From Thiotrichales bacterium (lineage in GTDB: Bacteria; Pseudomonadota; Gammaproteobacteria; Francisellales; CACEW01): a stretch of DNA of 47,764 bases. Location: positions 1 to 47,764 of the forward strand of contig CANJVU010000015.1 of the NCBI GenBank assembly GCA_947478525.1, written 5' to 3'. Of this stretch, positions 26,226-35,606 are shown piece after piece. The notes under the pieces were generated by a model. That model was not told the origin of the DNA. It saw nothing but the letters and a program-made list of their open reading frames with translations, and did not search any database. Positions within the stretch are counted from its first letter, which is position 1. Each line of letters begins with the position of its first letter. A program made the translations under genes and the position numbers.

Positions 26226-26609
26226 ATGTCAGGTACGCAAAACAAACGCAACTCAGGGCAATACACCGGTCCGCATATGATTTTGCTGGGGCCCGCGCCT
26301 TCTTTGGCCTGCGCGATTGGGGTTCAGCAGTTGCAAGTGGGTGGTGGTGCCAGTTATTTTGAGAATTCGCACATCGATCATTTGGGTACGCCTTATGCCG
26401 TGACCGCTTCGATCCCCTTGGGTCCGGCGGTGATGGGGCTAACCTGCGGGCCAGGCAATGGCGTGCTCAATTACAGCAAAATCATGACCGTTGATGGTCA
26501 CGCTGCCGAACAAAGCAACACCAAAAATTATTTGTATGGGTTAAACTGCCCATTGTCGATTATGGCCAATACTTCTAGTGCCAATAGTCAGTTTTATGTG
26601 GCAAAATAG
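26226..26609 (+). CDS. Small protein, possibly PAAR-like type VI tip protein
   Basis: The 127-residue protein is Gly/Pro/Asn-rich with short beta-like stretches ([35 protein letters not shown]). The second stretch loosely resembles the PAAR-like pattern in which a hydrophobic strand is followed by [ND]G-x-[PA]A. PAAR-like proteins sharpen the VgrG tip and often occur with DUF3540 proteins, also in this window. No metal-binding His/Cys set is clear, so the call is tentative. The start follows from the promoter position. pyrE begins 29 nt downstream. Confidence 0.4.
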   Translation: MSGTQNKRNSGQYTGPHMILLGPAPSLACAIGVQQLQVGGGASYFENSHIDHLGTPYAVTASIPLGPAVMGLTCGPGNGVLNYSKIMTVDGHAAEQSNTKNYLYGLNCPLSIMANTSSANSQFYVAK

Positions 26610-26638
26610 AGTGGTAACTTTTCATCAAAGGAATCTCT

Positions 26639-27283
26639 ATGCATCCCTATCAAAAAGAATTTATCGAATTTGCGGTAAAAAATGATGTGCTCTCTTTTGG
26701 CGATTTCATCATGAAATCCGGGCGACGCTGCCCTTATTTTTTCAACGCAGGTAAGTTTAATACCGGTCGTGCGCTGCATGTTCTTGGGCAGTTCTATGCC
26801 GACGCCATTCAGCAAAGCGGTGTGGAATATGACGTGCTGTTTGGTCCAGCGTATAAAGGCATTCCGTTGGTGGTAGCTGCGGCCATTGGATTAGCGAATA
26901 ATCAAGACCTGGATAAACCTTATTGTTTTAACCGAAAAGAAATTAAAGATCATGGTGAAGGTGGCAATATTGTCGGGGCGCCATTAAAAGGCCGCGTGTT
27001 GCTGGTGGATGATGTGATTACCGCAGGCACCGCCATTCGTGATTCGATGCAATTGGTGCAGCAGGCGGGCGCAACTCTGGCTGGTGTGGTCATTGCCGTC
27101 GATCGTCAAGAACGGGGTCAAAGCACAAAGTCCGCGGTGCAGGAAGTTAAAGAGTTATACGGCGCACCGGTATTTGCCATTGTGACGCTGGATAATATTT
27201 TGGAATACATCGCCGAACATACTAAGTGGAAACAGTATGTGCCCTCGATTGAGGCATATCGGAAAGAATGGGGGGTGGTTTGA
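26639..27283 (+). CDS. pyrE: Orotate phosphoribosyltransferase
   Basis: The 214-residue protein matches PyrE: SGRRCPYFFNAGKF near the N-terminus, FGPAYKGIPLV, CFNRKEIKDHGEGG, and the PRPP motif RVLLVDDVITAGTAI. It joins orotate and PRPP to make OMP in pyrimidine synthesis. AAGGAATCTCT precedes the start. The stop overlaps nadC as TGATG, so the genes are coupled. Confidence 0.96.
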   Translation: MHPYQKEFIEFAVKNDVLSFGDFIMKSGRRCPYFFNAGKFNTGRALHVLGQFYADAIQQSGVEYDVLFGPAYKGIPLVVAAAIGLANNQDLDKPYCFNRKEIKDHGEGGNIVGAPLKGRVLLVDDVITAGTAIRDSMQLVQQAGATLAGVVIAVDRQERGQSTKSAVQEVKELYGAPVFAIVTLDNILEYIAEHTKWKQYVPSIEAYRKEWGVV

Positions 27284-28116
27284 TGAAACTTGAATTCATT
27301 ACGCAACTCGTTCAACATGCGCTTAGTGAAGACGTTGGCATTGGTGACATCACCGCGCAATTAATTCCGGCAACACAAACGCTCCACGCTCGAGTGATTA
27401 CGCGGGAAGCGGCAGTTATCTGCGGTGTTGAATTTGTCAATGAAACCTTCCGTCAAGTGGATGCCAATACACGCATTATCTGGGATGTCAAAGAAGGTGA
27501 ATCAGTCGTGGCAGATCAAGCGTTATTTCACGTTTTTGGCAACGCCCGTTCTTTATTAACGGCAGAACGTACCGCGTTGAATTGGTTGCAAACCTTGTCA
27601 GGCACCGCTACGGTAACGCGACACTATGTCGATAAAATTAAACATACGCACTGTCGCTTGTTGGATACTCGCAAAACCATTCCCGGGTTACGCTTGGCAC
27701 AAAAGTATGCGGTAACCATTGGTGGCGGGGTGAATCATCGTATTGGATTATTCGATGCGTTTTTGATTAAAGAAAATCATATTGCGGCCTGTGGTTCGAT
27801 TACTGCCGCCGTTAATGCCGCCAAACAAATCGGGCATGAACAATTGATTGAGGTGGAAGTGGAAAACTTTATTCAATTGCAAGAAGCCATTGTCACGGGT
27901 GTTGGGCGTATTATGCTGGATAATTTTACGCTGGAACAGATTCGTGAAGCGGTACGAATCAATAATAATCAAGTGCCGTTGGAAGTTTCAGGTAATGTCA
28001 CGCTAGATTCTATTGCAGAAGTCGCTGAAACTGGGGTCGATTTTATTTCGGTTGGCGCCATTACCAAACATGTGCGAGCGATTGATTTGTCGATGCGGGT
28101 GGTGACTGATGCGTAG
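27283..28116 (+). CDS. nadC: Nicotinate-nucleotide pyrophosphorylase (quinolinate phosphoribosyltransferase)
   Basis: The 277-residue protein has QPRTase motifs: EDVGIGDITAQLIP, TAERTALNWLQTLSGTAT, LLDTRKTIPGLRLAQKYAV, and the C-terminal IEVEVENF, IMLDNF and LEVSGNV strands. It makes nicotinate mononucleotide from quinolinate. The Met at 27283 overlaps the pyrE stop. With nadB two genes downstream it supplies two of three de novo NAD steps; nadA is not in the window. Confidence 0.96.
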   Translation: MKLEFITQLVQHALSEDVGIGDITAQLIPATQTLHARVITREAAVICGVEFVNETFRQVDANTRIIWDVKEGESVVADQALFHVFGNARSLLTAERTALNWLQTLSGTATVTRHYVDKIKHTHCRLLDTRKTIPGLRLAQKYAVTIGGGVNHRIGLFDAFLIKENHIAACGSITAAVNAAKQIGHEQLIEVEVENFIQLQEAIVTGVGRIMLDNFTLEQIREAVRINNNQVPLEVSGNVTLDSIAEVAETGVDFISVGAITKHVRAIDLSMRVVTDA

Positions 28117-28672
28117 AAATTCACTGTTACAACTGCTGCATCATTATCAATCTGTCGACCCACAACAACAAGCCACTAAGCACCGCATGTTAGAATTTGT
28201 CGATACCCATGTTGAGTGTTTTCAACGTGAGTTGGAACGGGGGCATATGACGGCTTCGTCCTGGTTGACCAATGCGGCGGGTGATCAAGTGCTGCTGACG
28301 CATCATAAAAAACTCAACAAATGGCTGCAGTTGGGTGGGCATGCCGATGGCGATCCAGATTTGCTGAATGTGGCGATCCGCGAGGCTCAAGAAGAGTCTG
28401 GTATTCAAGCAATTGAACCAGTTTCAACCGAAATCTTTGATCTTGATATTCACCCCATTCCGGCGCGACTCAATGAGCCGGCACACGATCATTTTGATGT
28501 GCGTTTCTGGTTGCGCGTGACCGATCCAAATGCCGAGTATATTGTTGGTGAAGAATCTCACGATTTACGCTGGTTTTCTGTTACAATGCTACAAACCATG
28601 GACTTGGACGCCTCAATTCGGCGCATGATACACAAATGGCAAACGATTACTCCATTAACACTGAAGTTTTAA
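28109..28672 (+). CDS. NUDIX hydrolase
   Basis: The 187-residue protein carries a Nudix box: [14 protein letters not shown] then REAQEESGI. The usual first Glu of the box is replaced, as in the GGHxDGD subgroup. The substrate is likely a nucleoside diphosphate derivative and could be an NAD-related metabolite given its place between nadC and nadB. The start overlaps the nadC stop by 8 nt and its end overlaps nadB by 37 nt, a tight translational cluster. Confidence 0.85.
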   Translation: MRRNSLLQLLHHYQSVDPQQQATKHRMLEFVDTHVECFQRELERGHMTASSWLTNAAGDQVLLTHHKKLNKWLQLGGHADGDPDLLNVAIREAQEESGIQAIEPVSTEIFDLDIHPIPARLNEPAHDHFDVRFWLRVTDPNAEYIVGEESHDLRWFSVTMLQTMDLDASIRRMIHKWQTITPLTLKF

Positions 28673-30216
28673 TTTTAGGCAGTGGCGCCGCTGGGCTTTG
28701 TGCGGCGCTACATCTGGCCGATCACTGCAAAGTCAGTGTGATCTGCAAAGGTGGCATGATGGAAGGCTCCAGCCGTTATGCGCAAGGTGGAATTGCCGCA
28801 GTGCAATCGGCCGATGATAGTTTAGAATCTCATGTTCAAGATACCTTAATTGCCGGCGCGGGCTTGTGTGATCGCGTTGCCGTCGATTTTGTGGTGAATA
28901 ATGCTAAAGCTGCCATTCAATGGCTGGTCGATCAAGGCGTCGATTTTACCAAAGACCCCACCGCGCCGAAAAGCTGGCCATTTCATCTGGTACGCGAAGG
29001 CGGGCATTCGCACCGACGTATTATTCACACCAACGATGCGACGGGGTATTCGGTGCAATCCACGTTAACCCGCCTGGTGCGCGAACATCCTAATATTCAG
29101 GTTTATGAGCATCACACCGCAGTAGATTTGGTGGTACGCAATCAACACTGTGTCGGCGCCTATATTTACAGCGAACAAGACAAGTGTGTGAAAGCTTTTT
29201 CGGCAAAAGCGACGATTTTGGCCACCGGTGGCGCCAGCCGCGTCTATTTGTATAGCACCAACCCGGTGGTGTCGAGCGGTGATGGGGTTGCCATTGCCTA
29301 TCGCGCCGGTTGTCGCATTGCCAATATGGAGTTCAATCAATTTCATCCGACCTGTTTGTACCATCCGCAAGCCGGTTCATTTTTGATTACCGAAGCGATG
29401 CGCGGTGAAGGTGCTCATTTGATTTTGCCGGATGGTTCACGCTTTATGCCGCGCTTTGACGAGCGTGCGGAACTGGCGCCACGTGATATTGTGGCGCGGG
29501 CGATTGACCATGAGATGAAACGCTTAGGCTTGGACTGTGTGTATCTGGATATTTCGCATCGCGAGCCAGAGTTTGTGAAAAGTCATTTCCCAACGATTTA
29601 TGAAAAATGCCTGCAGTTTGGCATCGACATTACCAAAGACCGTATTCCGGTAGTGCCAGCGGCACATTATACCTGTGGCGGCGTGATGATCGATCATCAG
29701 GGTCAAACTGATCTGCCAGGACTTTATGCCGCGGGTGAAGTCGCCTATACCGGGTTGCATGGTGCTAATCGCATGGCCAGCAATTCATTGTTGGAATGTT
29801 TGGTGTATGCCACCGCTGCCAGCGCCCATATTATTGAACATCATCAATCGTTACCTTCAGCACAGATTTTACCAGCTTGGGATGAAAGCCAAGTGACGGA
29901 TTCAGAAGACGAAGTGGTGATCACCCAAAACTGGGATGAACTGCGTCGCACCATGTGGAATTATGTGGGCATCGTACGTAGCGACAAACGCCTACAACGC
30001 GCTGCGGATCGTATCGCGTTATTAAAACGTGAAGTCGAAGAATATTATGGCGCCTTCAAAGTGACTCGCGATCTACTCGAGCTGCGTAATTTGATTATGG
30101 TGGCGGATTTAATCGTGCGTTCGGCGCAATCCCGCAAAGAAAGCCGCGGCTTGCATTACACCATTGATTATATCAACACCGATGATGCTTTTTTACACCC
30201 AACCATTATTCGTTAA
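28636..30216 (+). CDS. nadB: L-aspartate oxidase
   Basis: The 526-residue flavoprotein begins with the FAD dinucleotide motif [16 protein letters not shown]. It contains [11 protein letters not shown], the [12 protein letters not shown] active-site loop, [28 protein letters not shown] and [19 protein letters not shown]. NadB oxidises L-aspartate to iminoaspartate, the first step of NAD synthesis. The length is normal. The start lies inside the nudix gene. Confidence 0.97.
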   Translation: MANDYSINTEVLILGSGAAGLCAALHLADHCKVSVICKGGMMEGSSRYAQGGIAAVQSADDSLESHVQDTLIAGAGLCDRVAVDFVVNNAKAAIQWLVDQGVDFTKDPTAPKSWPFHLVREGGHSHRRIIHTNDATGYSVQSTLTRLVREHPNIQVYEHHTAVDLVVRNQHCVGAYIYSEQDKCVKAFSAKATILATGGASRVYLYSTNPVVSSGDGVAIAYRAGCRIANMEFNQFHPTCLYHPQAGSFLITEAMRGEGAHLILPDGSRFMPRFDERAELAPRDIVARAIDHEMKRLGLDCVYLDISHREPEFVKSHFPTIYEKCLQFGIDITKDRIPVVPAAHYTCGGVMIDHQGQTDLPGLYAAGEVAYTGLHGANRMASNSLLECLVYATAASAHIIEHHQSLPSAQILPAWDESQVTDSEDEVVITQNWDELRRTMWNYVGIVRSDKRLQRAADRIALLKREVEEYYGAFKVTRDLLELRNLIMVADLIVRSAQSRKESRGLHYTIDYINTDDAFLHPTIIR

Positions 30217-30230
30217 TAACAAGGAATTTT

Positions 30231-32030
30231 ATGCCGATTATTCAATGCCGTGAAGTAACATTACATTACGGCGATACGCCATTATTAGACCACGTTACCT
30301 TTGCCATCGACAGCAATGAGCGCATCTGCTTGCTTGGGCGCAATGGCACTGGTAAATCGACGTTGCTCAAAGTGCTAACGGGTGAAGTCACGCCGGAAGA
30401 GGGCGAAGTGGTGCGTCAATCGGGATTACGCATTTCGACGCTGGTGCAGGCGGTGCCAGAGAATCAAGATAAAACCATTTTTGAGGTGATTGCCGAAGGG
30501 GTAGATTTGGATCAATTTGACCCAGATCTCGATTCCAAAGCCTATTGGCAGGCGCGCAATCAAATCGACACCATCATTACGCGCATGGACTTTGATCCAG
30601 AGCTCATGTTTAATGGGTTGTCAGGCGGAATGAAGCGTCGCGTGTTGCTGGCCAAAGCCATTGTGCAATCGCCGGATTTATTGATTCTTGATGAGCCCAC
30701 CAACCATTTGGATATTGAAGCGATTGAATGGCTTGAAGCGTTTTTGCTAAGCTATAAAAAAGCCATTTTATTTGTCAGCCATGATCGCTCTTTTGTGAAA
30801 AAAATTGCCACACGTATTTTTGATTTGGATCGGGGTATTTTGTCGTCGTTCAATGGCTCTTATGATCAATATCTGATACACAAAGCCGAAGCGTTACATT
30901 CCGAAGAAAAAGCCTGGGCGCGGTTTGATAAAAAATTGGCACAGGAAGAAGTGTGGATTCGCCAAGGCGTGAAAGCCCGCCGTACCCGTAACGAGGGTCG
31001 GGTGTTGGCGCTGGAGAAAATGCGGCGTGAACGCTCAGATCGACGCGATCGTGTCGGCGCTGCTACTTTGAAGCTTGATGATGGCCTGCGTTCAGGCAAA
31101 GTGGTAATTGAAGCCGAACATTTAAATTATGGCTACCCAGGCAAAATCATTGCCAATGATGTTTCGATGGCGTTGTTCAAAGGCGATAAAATCGGGATTG
31201 TTGGACCGAACGGTTGCGGTAAGTCGACCTTGATTCAATTGTTGTTGGCCGAATTGGCGCCGCATAGTGGCGTCGTAAAACGCGGTACCTCCGTTGCCGT
31301 AGCCTATTTGAATCAATTACGTGCCGGATTAAACCCAGAGGCCATGTTGATTGATGCTATTTCTGACGGTGCCGATCAAGTTACCATCAATGGTGCGACT
31401 CAGCATATTTACAGCTACTTGCAGGATTTTCTGTTTACCCCGGCGCGAGCACGCGCCAAAGTAAAAACCTTATCCGGTGGTGAGTTAAATCGATTATTGT
31501 TGGCAAAATTATTCACCAAGCCTGCCAACTTATTGGTACTGGATGAGCCGACTAACGATTTGGATATTGAAACCCTGGAATTACTCGAAGAATTATTGGT
31601 CAACTATCAAGGTACCTTATTGCTGGTGAGCCATGACCGGGCATTTTTGAATAATATTGTCACCAGTACCTTAGCGTTTGAAGGCAATGGCCAATGGCGT
31701 GAATATGTCGGTGGTTATGATGATTATTTGAAGCAACGCGTGATCAAGCCAGCTGCAGTGTTAGCAGATACCAAGCCCAGCGCTAGGCCAGTGGAGTCCG
31801 TTAAAAAAGTGAAACTGTCTTTTAACGAAGCCAAGGAGCTAAAAGAACTGCCCGAGCAATTAGCGCATACCGAAGCCGAGATCGCCAAGTTACACCAGTT
31901 GATGGCCGACCCCGCGTTTTATCAAAAATCCAGCCAAGATATCACGACTACTAAGCAACAGTTGGTGGCTTTAGAAGGGAAATTTGAAACCTTATTTGGT
32001 CGATGGGAATCGTTGGAGTCCAAACAATAA
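30231..32030 (+). CDS. uup: ABC-F ATPase Uup
   Basis: The 599-residue protein has two ABC domains without membrane segments: Walker A GRNGTGKST with LSGG and DEPTNHLD, then GPNGCGKST with LSGGE and DEPTNDLD. The linker and the C-terminal coiled-coil domain identify Uup among ABC-F proteins. ABC-F proteins act on the ribosome; Uup also affects replication and transposon excision. It starts 14 nt after nadB. Its stop abuts the stop of the convergent gene with no gap. Confidence 0.94.
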   Translation: MPIIQCREVTLHYGDTPLLDHVTFAIDSNERICLLGRNGTGKSTLLKVLTGEVTPEEGEVVRQSGLRISTLVQAVPENQDKTIFEVIAEGVDLDQFDPDLDSKAYWQARNQIDTIITRMDFDPELMFNGLSGGMKRRVLLAKAIVQSPDLLILDEPTNHLDIEAIEWLEAFLLSYKKAILFVSHDRSFVKKIATRIFDLDRGILSSFNGSYDQYLIHKAEALHSEEKAWARFDKKLAQEEVWIRQGVKARRTRNEGRVLALEKMRRERSDRRDRVGAATLKLDDGLRSGKVVIEAEHLNYGYPGKIIANDVSMALFKGDKIGIVGPNGCGKSTLIQLLLAELAPHSGVVKRGTSVAVAYLNQLRAGLNPEAMLIDAISDGADQVTINGATQHIYSYLQDFLFTPARARAKVKTLSGGELNRLLLAKLFTKPANLLVLDEPTNDLDIETLELLEELLVNYQGTLLLVSHDRAFLNNIVTSTLAFEGNGQWREYVGGYDDYLKQRVIKPAAVLADTKPSARPVESVKKVKLSFNEAKELKELPEQLAHTEAEIAKLHQLMADPAFYQKSSQDITTTKQQLVALEGKFETLFGRWESLESKQ

Positions 32031-33080
32031 TTATGCCGCACTTGCCAGCGCAACAAACTGATCTACCTCCTCTACAGTAGTATCAAAACTGGTGACCAAT
32101 CGCGCCAGATTGCGGTTTTTATCAAACAAGTAAAACGGGTATTTTTCCTGGGTGGCTTGAATCATCTTCTCGGGCAAGTAGGCAAACAGCTGGTTCGTTT
32201 GTTGCGGGTGCGCAGCCGTTACGTCTTTCATCGCCAATAAGCCTTTGGTTAGTCGTTCACACATCTTATTGGCATGCGAGGCGTAGCGATGCCAGAGACT
32301 GTCTTTTAAATAGGGAATAAACTGCGCGCTCATAAAACGCATTTTGGAGTTGAGTTGTAAATTTTGTTTGTGCATATAAGCAAATTCCGCGGCCAATTCA
32401 GGTTGAAAAAACACAATGGCTTCACCAAACATCATGCCATTTTTAGTGCCGCCAAAAGACAGTACATCCACGCCGACATCACGACTGATTGCCGCCAGGG
32501 AAACATTGAGATATGCCGCTGCGTTAGACAGGCGACAACCATCCATATGAAATAATAAATTATTTTTGCGACAGATGGCGCTGATCGCTTGCAGTTCTGG
32601 AACGGTATACACTGTGCCAAATTCCGTCGATTGCGCAATGCTCACCACTTTAGGCAAATTGCTGTGGTGTTTCCAGTAACAGGTTTTATCATAGACTTGT
32701 TGAATTTCAGCAGCCGTGATTTTGCCATTGGTGTGAGGAATGAGTAGCGTGGGGCAGCCAGTCAAATAAGTAGCAGCGCCAACTTCATGGGTGGCGATAT
32801 GGGCGGTGTCTGCACAAATAAGGGCGTGATGGCTGCGCAATATTGCCTTTACCCCAGCAGCATTCGCCGCAGTGCCGTTATAAGCAAAATACGAAATGCT
32901 CTCAGCGCCAAAAATTTGTCGCAAGAGTTCCTGTGCTTCTTTGGTATAATTATCATTACCATAAGAGGGCGCATGTTCATGGTTGGCGGCAATAATCGCC
33001 CGTAAGATTTCTGGTGCAACACCAGAATAATTGTCGCTGGCAAATGATTTCAAAGGGATGCTCCATTCTGTTTTCTGCAT
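32031..33080 (-). CDS. ltaE: Low-specificity L-threonine aldolase family protein
   Basis: The 349-residue PLP enzyme has DNYSGVAPEILRAI, YGNDNYTKEAQELL, NGTAANAAGVKAIL, FHMDGCRLSNAAAYL and SFGGTKNGMMFGEAIVFF, where the Lys of GGTKNG binds PLP. It cleaves threonine or related beta-hydroxy amino acids to glycine and an aldehyde. The Met at 33080 matches family starts; the frame extends to 33176 without support. It converges with uup. Confidence 0.9.
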   Translation of the reverse strand: MQKTEWSIPLKSFASDNYSGVAPEILRAIIAANHEHAPSYGNDNYTKEAQELLRQIFGAESISYFAYNGTAANAAGVKAILRSHHALICADTAHIATHEVGAATYLTGCPTLLIPHTNGKITAAEIQQVYDKTCYWKHHSNLPKVVSIAQSTEFGTVYTVPELQAISAICRKNNLLFHMDGCRLSNAAAYLNVSLAAISRDVGVDVLSFGGTKNGMMFGEAIVFFQPELAAEFAYMHKQNLQLNSKMRFMSAQFIPYLKDSLWHRYASHANKMCERLTKGLLAMKDVTAAHPQQTNQLFAYLPEKMIQATQEKYPFYLFDKNRNLARLVTSFDTTVEEVDQFVALASAA

Positions 33081-33236
33081 TTTACGCCCGCAATCTAAAA
33101 AGTATAATAATTTTTTGAATAACAGGCGTGAAAATTGAAAAAAATGTGCGTACAATTTCAGGGGTTGATCATTCAATCGAAGCGTTCATGTCGAAACCTG
33201 CGTTTTGTTCAGAAAAATCATTAGAGGGAGTTTAAC

Positions 33237-33845
33237 GTGCTTAGAATATTATTTTATTTTTTATTAGTGGTGGCCAATGTTGCGTTTGCAGACAATAATA
33301 ACGGGGGGTTTTTGTATCAACATCAACCAATCAAGCCGGCGTGTGTAGCCTTGTTTAATGATTTTGTAAATGATTTGCCCTATCTAACATCTGTCAATCT
33401 CGATGCGTGTGAGCATAGTCAAAATACCATTACTCAAAATACCCACCAGGGTGTCGATGGATCCTATTATTTTTTTAACAATAACCTGAACAATTCGGCG
33501 GGCAGATACGCTTACACTGTGATGGGCAAAACCAGCAATGGTATTTTTGTATTAAAAACGGATTTTACCACTGGCGGTTCAATGGATGCGAATGAGTTAT
33601 TGTTGGTAAAATTGGATCAACGTGATCAATGGGTTATTAGTGCGCCAGGAGCGAAACCTCAAATTAATAAAATCAATGAACTGACTCTGGTTGGATATTG
33701 GATCGGTGGTGATCGGTGCGTGGGTAATTTTGATGCAGTGACAGTTATGGGTAATACGTTACGGGTCAATGAGAAGTTGGGCTCTCCTACATCGTGTAGT
33801 AATGGGAAAGCCTATTCCCTGGACCTTAGCGCTCTTAACGCTTAA
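33237..33845 (+). CDS. Secreted hypothetical protein
   Basis: This 202-residue protein uses a GTG start at 33237 with GAGGGAG upstream. It begins with a signal peptide (MLRILFYFLLVVANVAFA, cleavage after AFA). The mature part is Asn-rich and contains four or so cysteines (ACVAL, DACEH, DRCVGN, TSCSN), probably disulfide-bonded in the periplasm. I recognise no family. A transcript unit of its own is likely, between the divergent aldolase and the convergent tRNA. Confidence 0.7.
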   Translation: MLRILFYFLLVVANVAFADNNNGGFLYQHQPIKPACVALFNDFVNDLPYLTSVNLDACEHSQNTITQNTHQGVDGSYYFFNNNLNNSAGRYAYTVMGKTSNGIFVLKTDFTTGGSMDANELLLVKLDQRDQWVISAPGAKPQINKINELTLVGYWIGGDRCVGNFDAVTVMGNTLRVNEKLGSPTSCSNGKAYSLDLSALNA

Positions 33846-33868
33846 TGATTTATACGAATCTTCTAATT

Positions 33869-33945
33869 TGGTGGGCCCACTAGGACTTGAACCTAGGACC
33901 AAAGGATTATGAGTCCTCTGCTCTAACCAACTGAGCTATGGGCCC
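33869..33945 (-). tRNA. tRNA with CAU anticodon, probably tRNA-Ile2 (lysidine-modified)
   Basis: The 77-nt cloverleaf reads GGGCCCATAGCTCAGTTGG at the 5' end. It has anticodon CAT at 33911-33909, a GGTTCAAGTCC T-arm and an encoded CCA. The acceptor stem GGGCCCA/TGGGCCC is perfect. The anticodon stem and loop (GGACTCATAATCC) and GGTTCAAGTCC resemble the AUA-reading tRNA-Ile2 of E. coli more than elongator tRNA-Met, but tRNA-Met cannot be fully excluded. Confidence 0.92.
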
Positions 33946-34034
33946 GCGATTGTCAACGACAGCGCGTTAGGCGTTATATTAAAGGGTTATTCGCTTAGAT
34001 TCAACTCATAAATAAAAAAAGCACATGGGTTAGA

Positions 34035-35546
34035 TTAATACGATTTTGCAAAAATGATTTTATGCGTGGTTGGCTTTCCGGTAAAAATACAGATCCCTTC
34101 ACTTTTTAGTTGATCCAATGGAATGCACCGCGCAGTGACTTTTAGCGGTTTAATAAAATCCTCAATCTCTGGCGCATCTATCGCAAAGCAGCGCGCAAAA
34201 CCACCGTGAATCTCTGGATTCTCTGCATTTTTTGGCGCAAAGAACGCTTCAAATTCTTTAAAATTATCGATGTCACGGGTATTGGCATCAGCGTAAGCTT
34301 TGGCGCGAGTCAATAGGGCGGTTTGAATCTGTTCGAGAATTGCTGGTGCCAGCGCAACGAATTCAGTTAGGGCTAAACTTTTTTTGTCTTTTGCCGCCAG
34401 ATCACGGCGCCCCATAAATACGCTGTTGTTGGCCATGTCACGCGGACCGATTTCCAGGCGAATGGGTACGCCTTTTTTGATCCAGCTCCAGGTTTTTTCA
34501 CCCCCATTCATATCGCGGTCATCTAATTTAACGCGTAAGGGCTGACCATGATATTGCTGTTGCAGCAAAGTTTTTTGCAATTGCTTACAATAGTCCAACA
34601 CCTTGGTACGATCTTCTGGCGTTCGATAGATCGGCAGAATCACGATTTGTTCTGGCGCGATACGGGGTGGTAAAATCAACCCATCATCATCGCTATGGGT
34701 CATAATCACTCCACCAATCAAGCGAGTTGAGACACCCCAAGACGTGGTCCAGGCGTGTTCAAGTTGCTGCGCTTCACTGGTGAATTGAATATTCGATGCT
34801 TTAGAAAAGTTTTGCCCCAAGAAATGTGACGTGCCCGCTTGTAAGGCTTTACGATCCTGCATCATGGCTTCGATACAATACGTTTGCACCGCGCCAGGGA
34901 AGCGTTCAAATACGGGTTTCTGACCTTTGATCACCGGCATTGCCAACATAGTTTCGGCAAAATCAGCGTAGATCTCCAGCATTTGATTCGTTTCATCGAT
35001 AGCCTCTTGTGCAGTGGCATGCGCGGTATGACCTTCCTGCCATAAAAACTCTGAGGTGCGCAAAAACAAACGGGTGCGCATTTCCCAGCGTACCACGTTG
35101 GCCCATTGGTTAATCAACAGCGGCAGGTCGCGATACGATTGTACCCACTTGGAAAACATTTCGCCGATGATGGTTTCACTGGTGGGGCGAATTACTAATG
35201 GTTCTTCGAGCAACCCATCCGGCACCAACTTACCATTGCCATCGGCTTTTAAGCGATGATGCGTCACCACAGCGCATTCTTTGGCAAAGCCATCAACGTG
35301 GGCAGCTTCTTTTTCCAAAAAACTCAGTGGAATCAATAACGGAAAATAGGCATTCACATGTCCCGTGGCTTTAAAACGTTGATCTAAATCTTTTTGAATA
35401 TTTTCCCAAATGGCATAACCCCAGGGCTTAATCACCATGCAACCGCGTACCGGTGAATTCTCTGCAAGATCAGCGGCAGCAATGACTTGCTGATACCATT
35501 CTGGGTAATCTTGTGCGCGAGTAGGGGTGATGGCGGTCTTTTCCAT
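34035..35546 (-). CDS. proS: Prolyl-tRNA synthetase, archaeal/eukaryotic-type
   Basis: The 503-residue enzyme has class II motifs VIRPTSETIIGEMFSKW and RTSEFLWQEGHTAHAT, and a C-terminal zinc-type region ending KIIFAKSY, with a terminal Tyr as in archaeal-type ProRS. It lacks the large editing insertion of the usual 570-residue gammaproteobacterial ProRS. It charges tRNA-Pro. This type occurs in some bacteria, but is unusual in this class. It lies downstream of hemA on the same strand, with 60 nt between. Confidence 0.93.
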   Translation of the reverse strand: MEKTAITPTRAQDYPEWYQQVIAAADLAENSPVRGCMVIKPWGYAIWENIQKDLDQRFKATGHVNAYFPLLIPLSFLEKEAAHVDGFAKECAVVTHHRLKADGNGKLVPDGLLEEPLVIRPTSETIIGEMFSKWVQSYRDLPLLINQWANVVRWEMRTRLFLRTSEFLWQEGHTAHATAQEAIDETNQMLEIYADFAETMLAMPVIKGQKPVFERFPGAVQTYCIEAMMQDRKALQAGTSHFLGQNFSKASNIQFTSEAQQLEHAWTTSWGVSTRLIGGVIMTHSDDDGLILPPRIAPEQIVILPIYRTPEDRTKVLDYCKQLQKTLLQQQYHGQPLRVKLDDRDMNGGEKTWSWIKKGVPIRLEIGPRDMANNSVFMGRRDLAAKDKKSLALTEFVALAPAILEQIQTALLTRAKAYADANTRDIDNFKEFEAFFAPKNAENPEIHGGFARCFAIDAPEIEDFIKPLKVTARCIPLDQLKSEGICIFTGKPTTHKIIFAKSY

Positions 35547-35606
35547 GGTGTGATACCTGATATTGAAAGAATCATTCTACAATACTCGAACAGTGCTGCC
35601 AATGAC

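Noticed and set aside
33869..33945. Elongator tRNA-Met
   Set aside because: The anticodon loop and T-arm fit tRNA-Ile2 better; kept as an alternative only.
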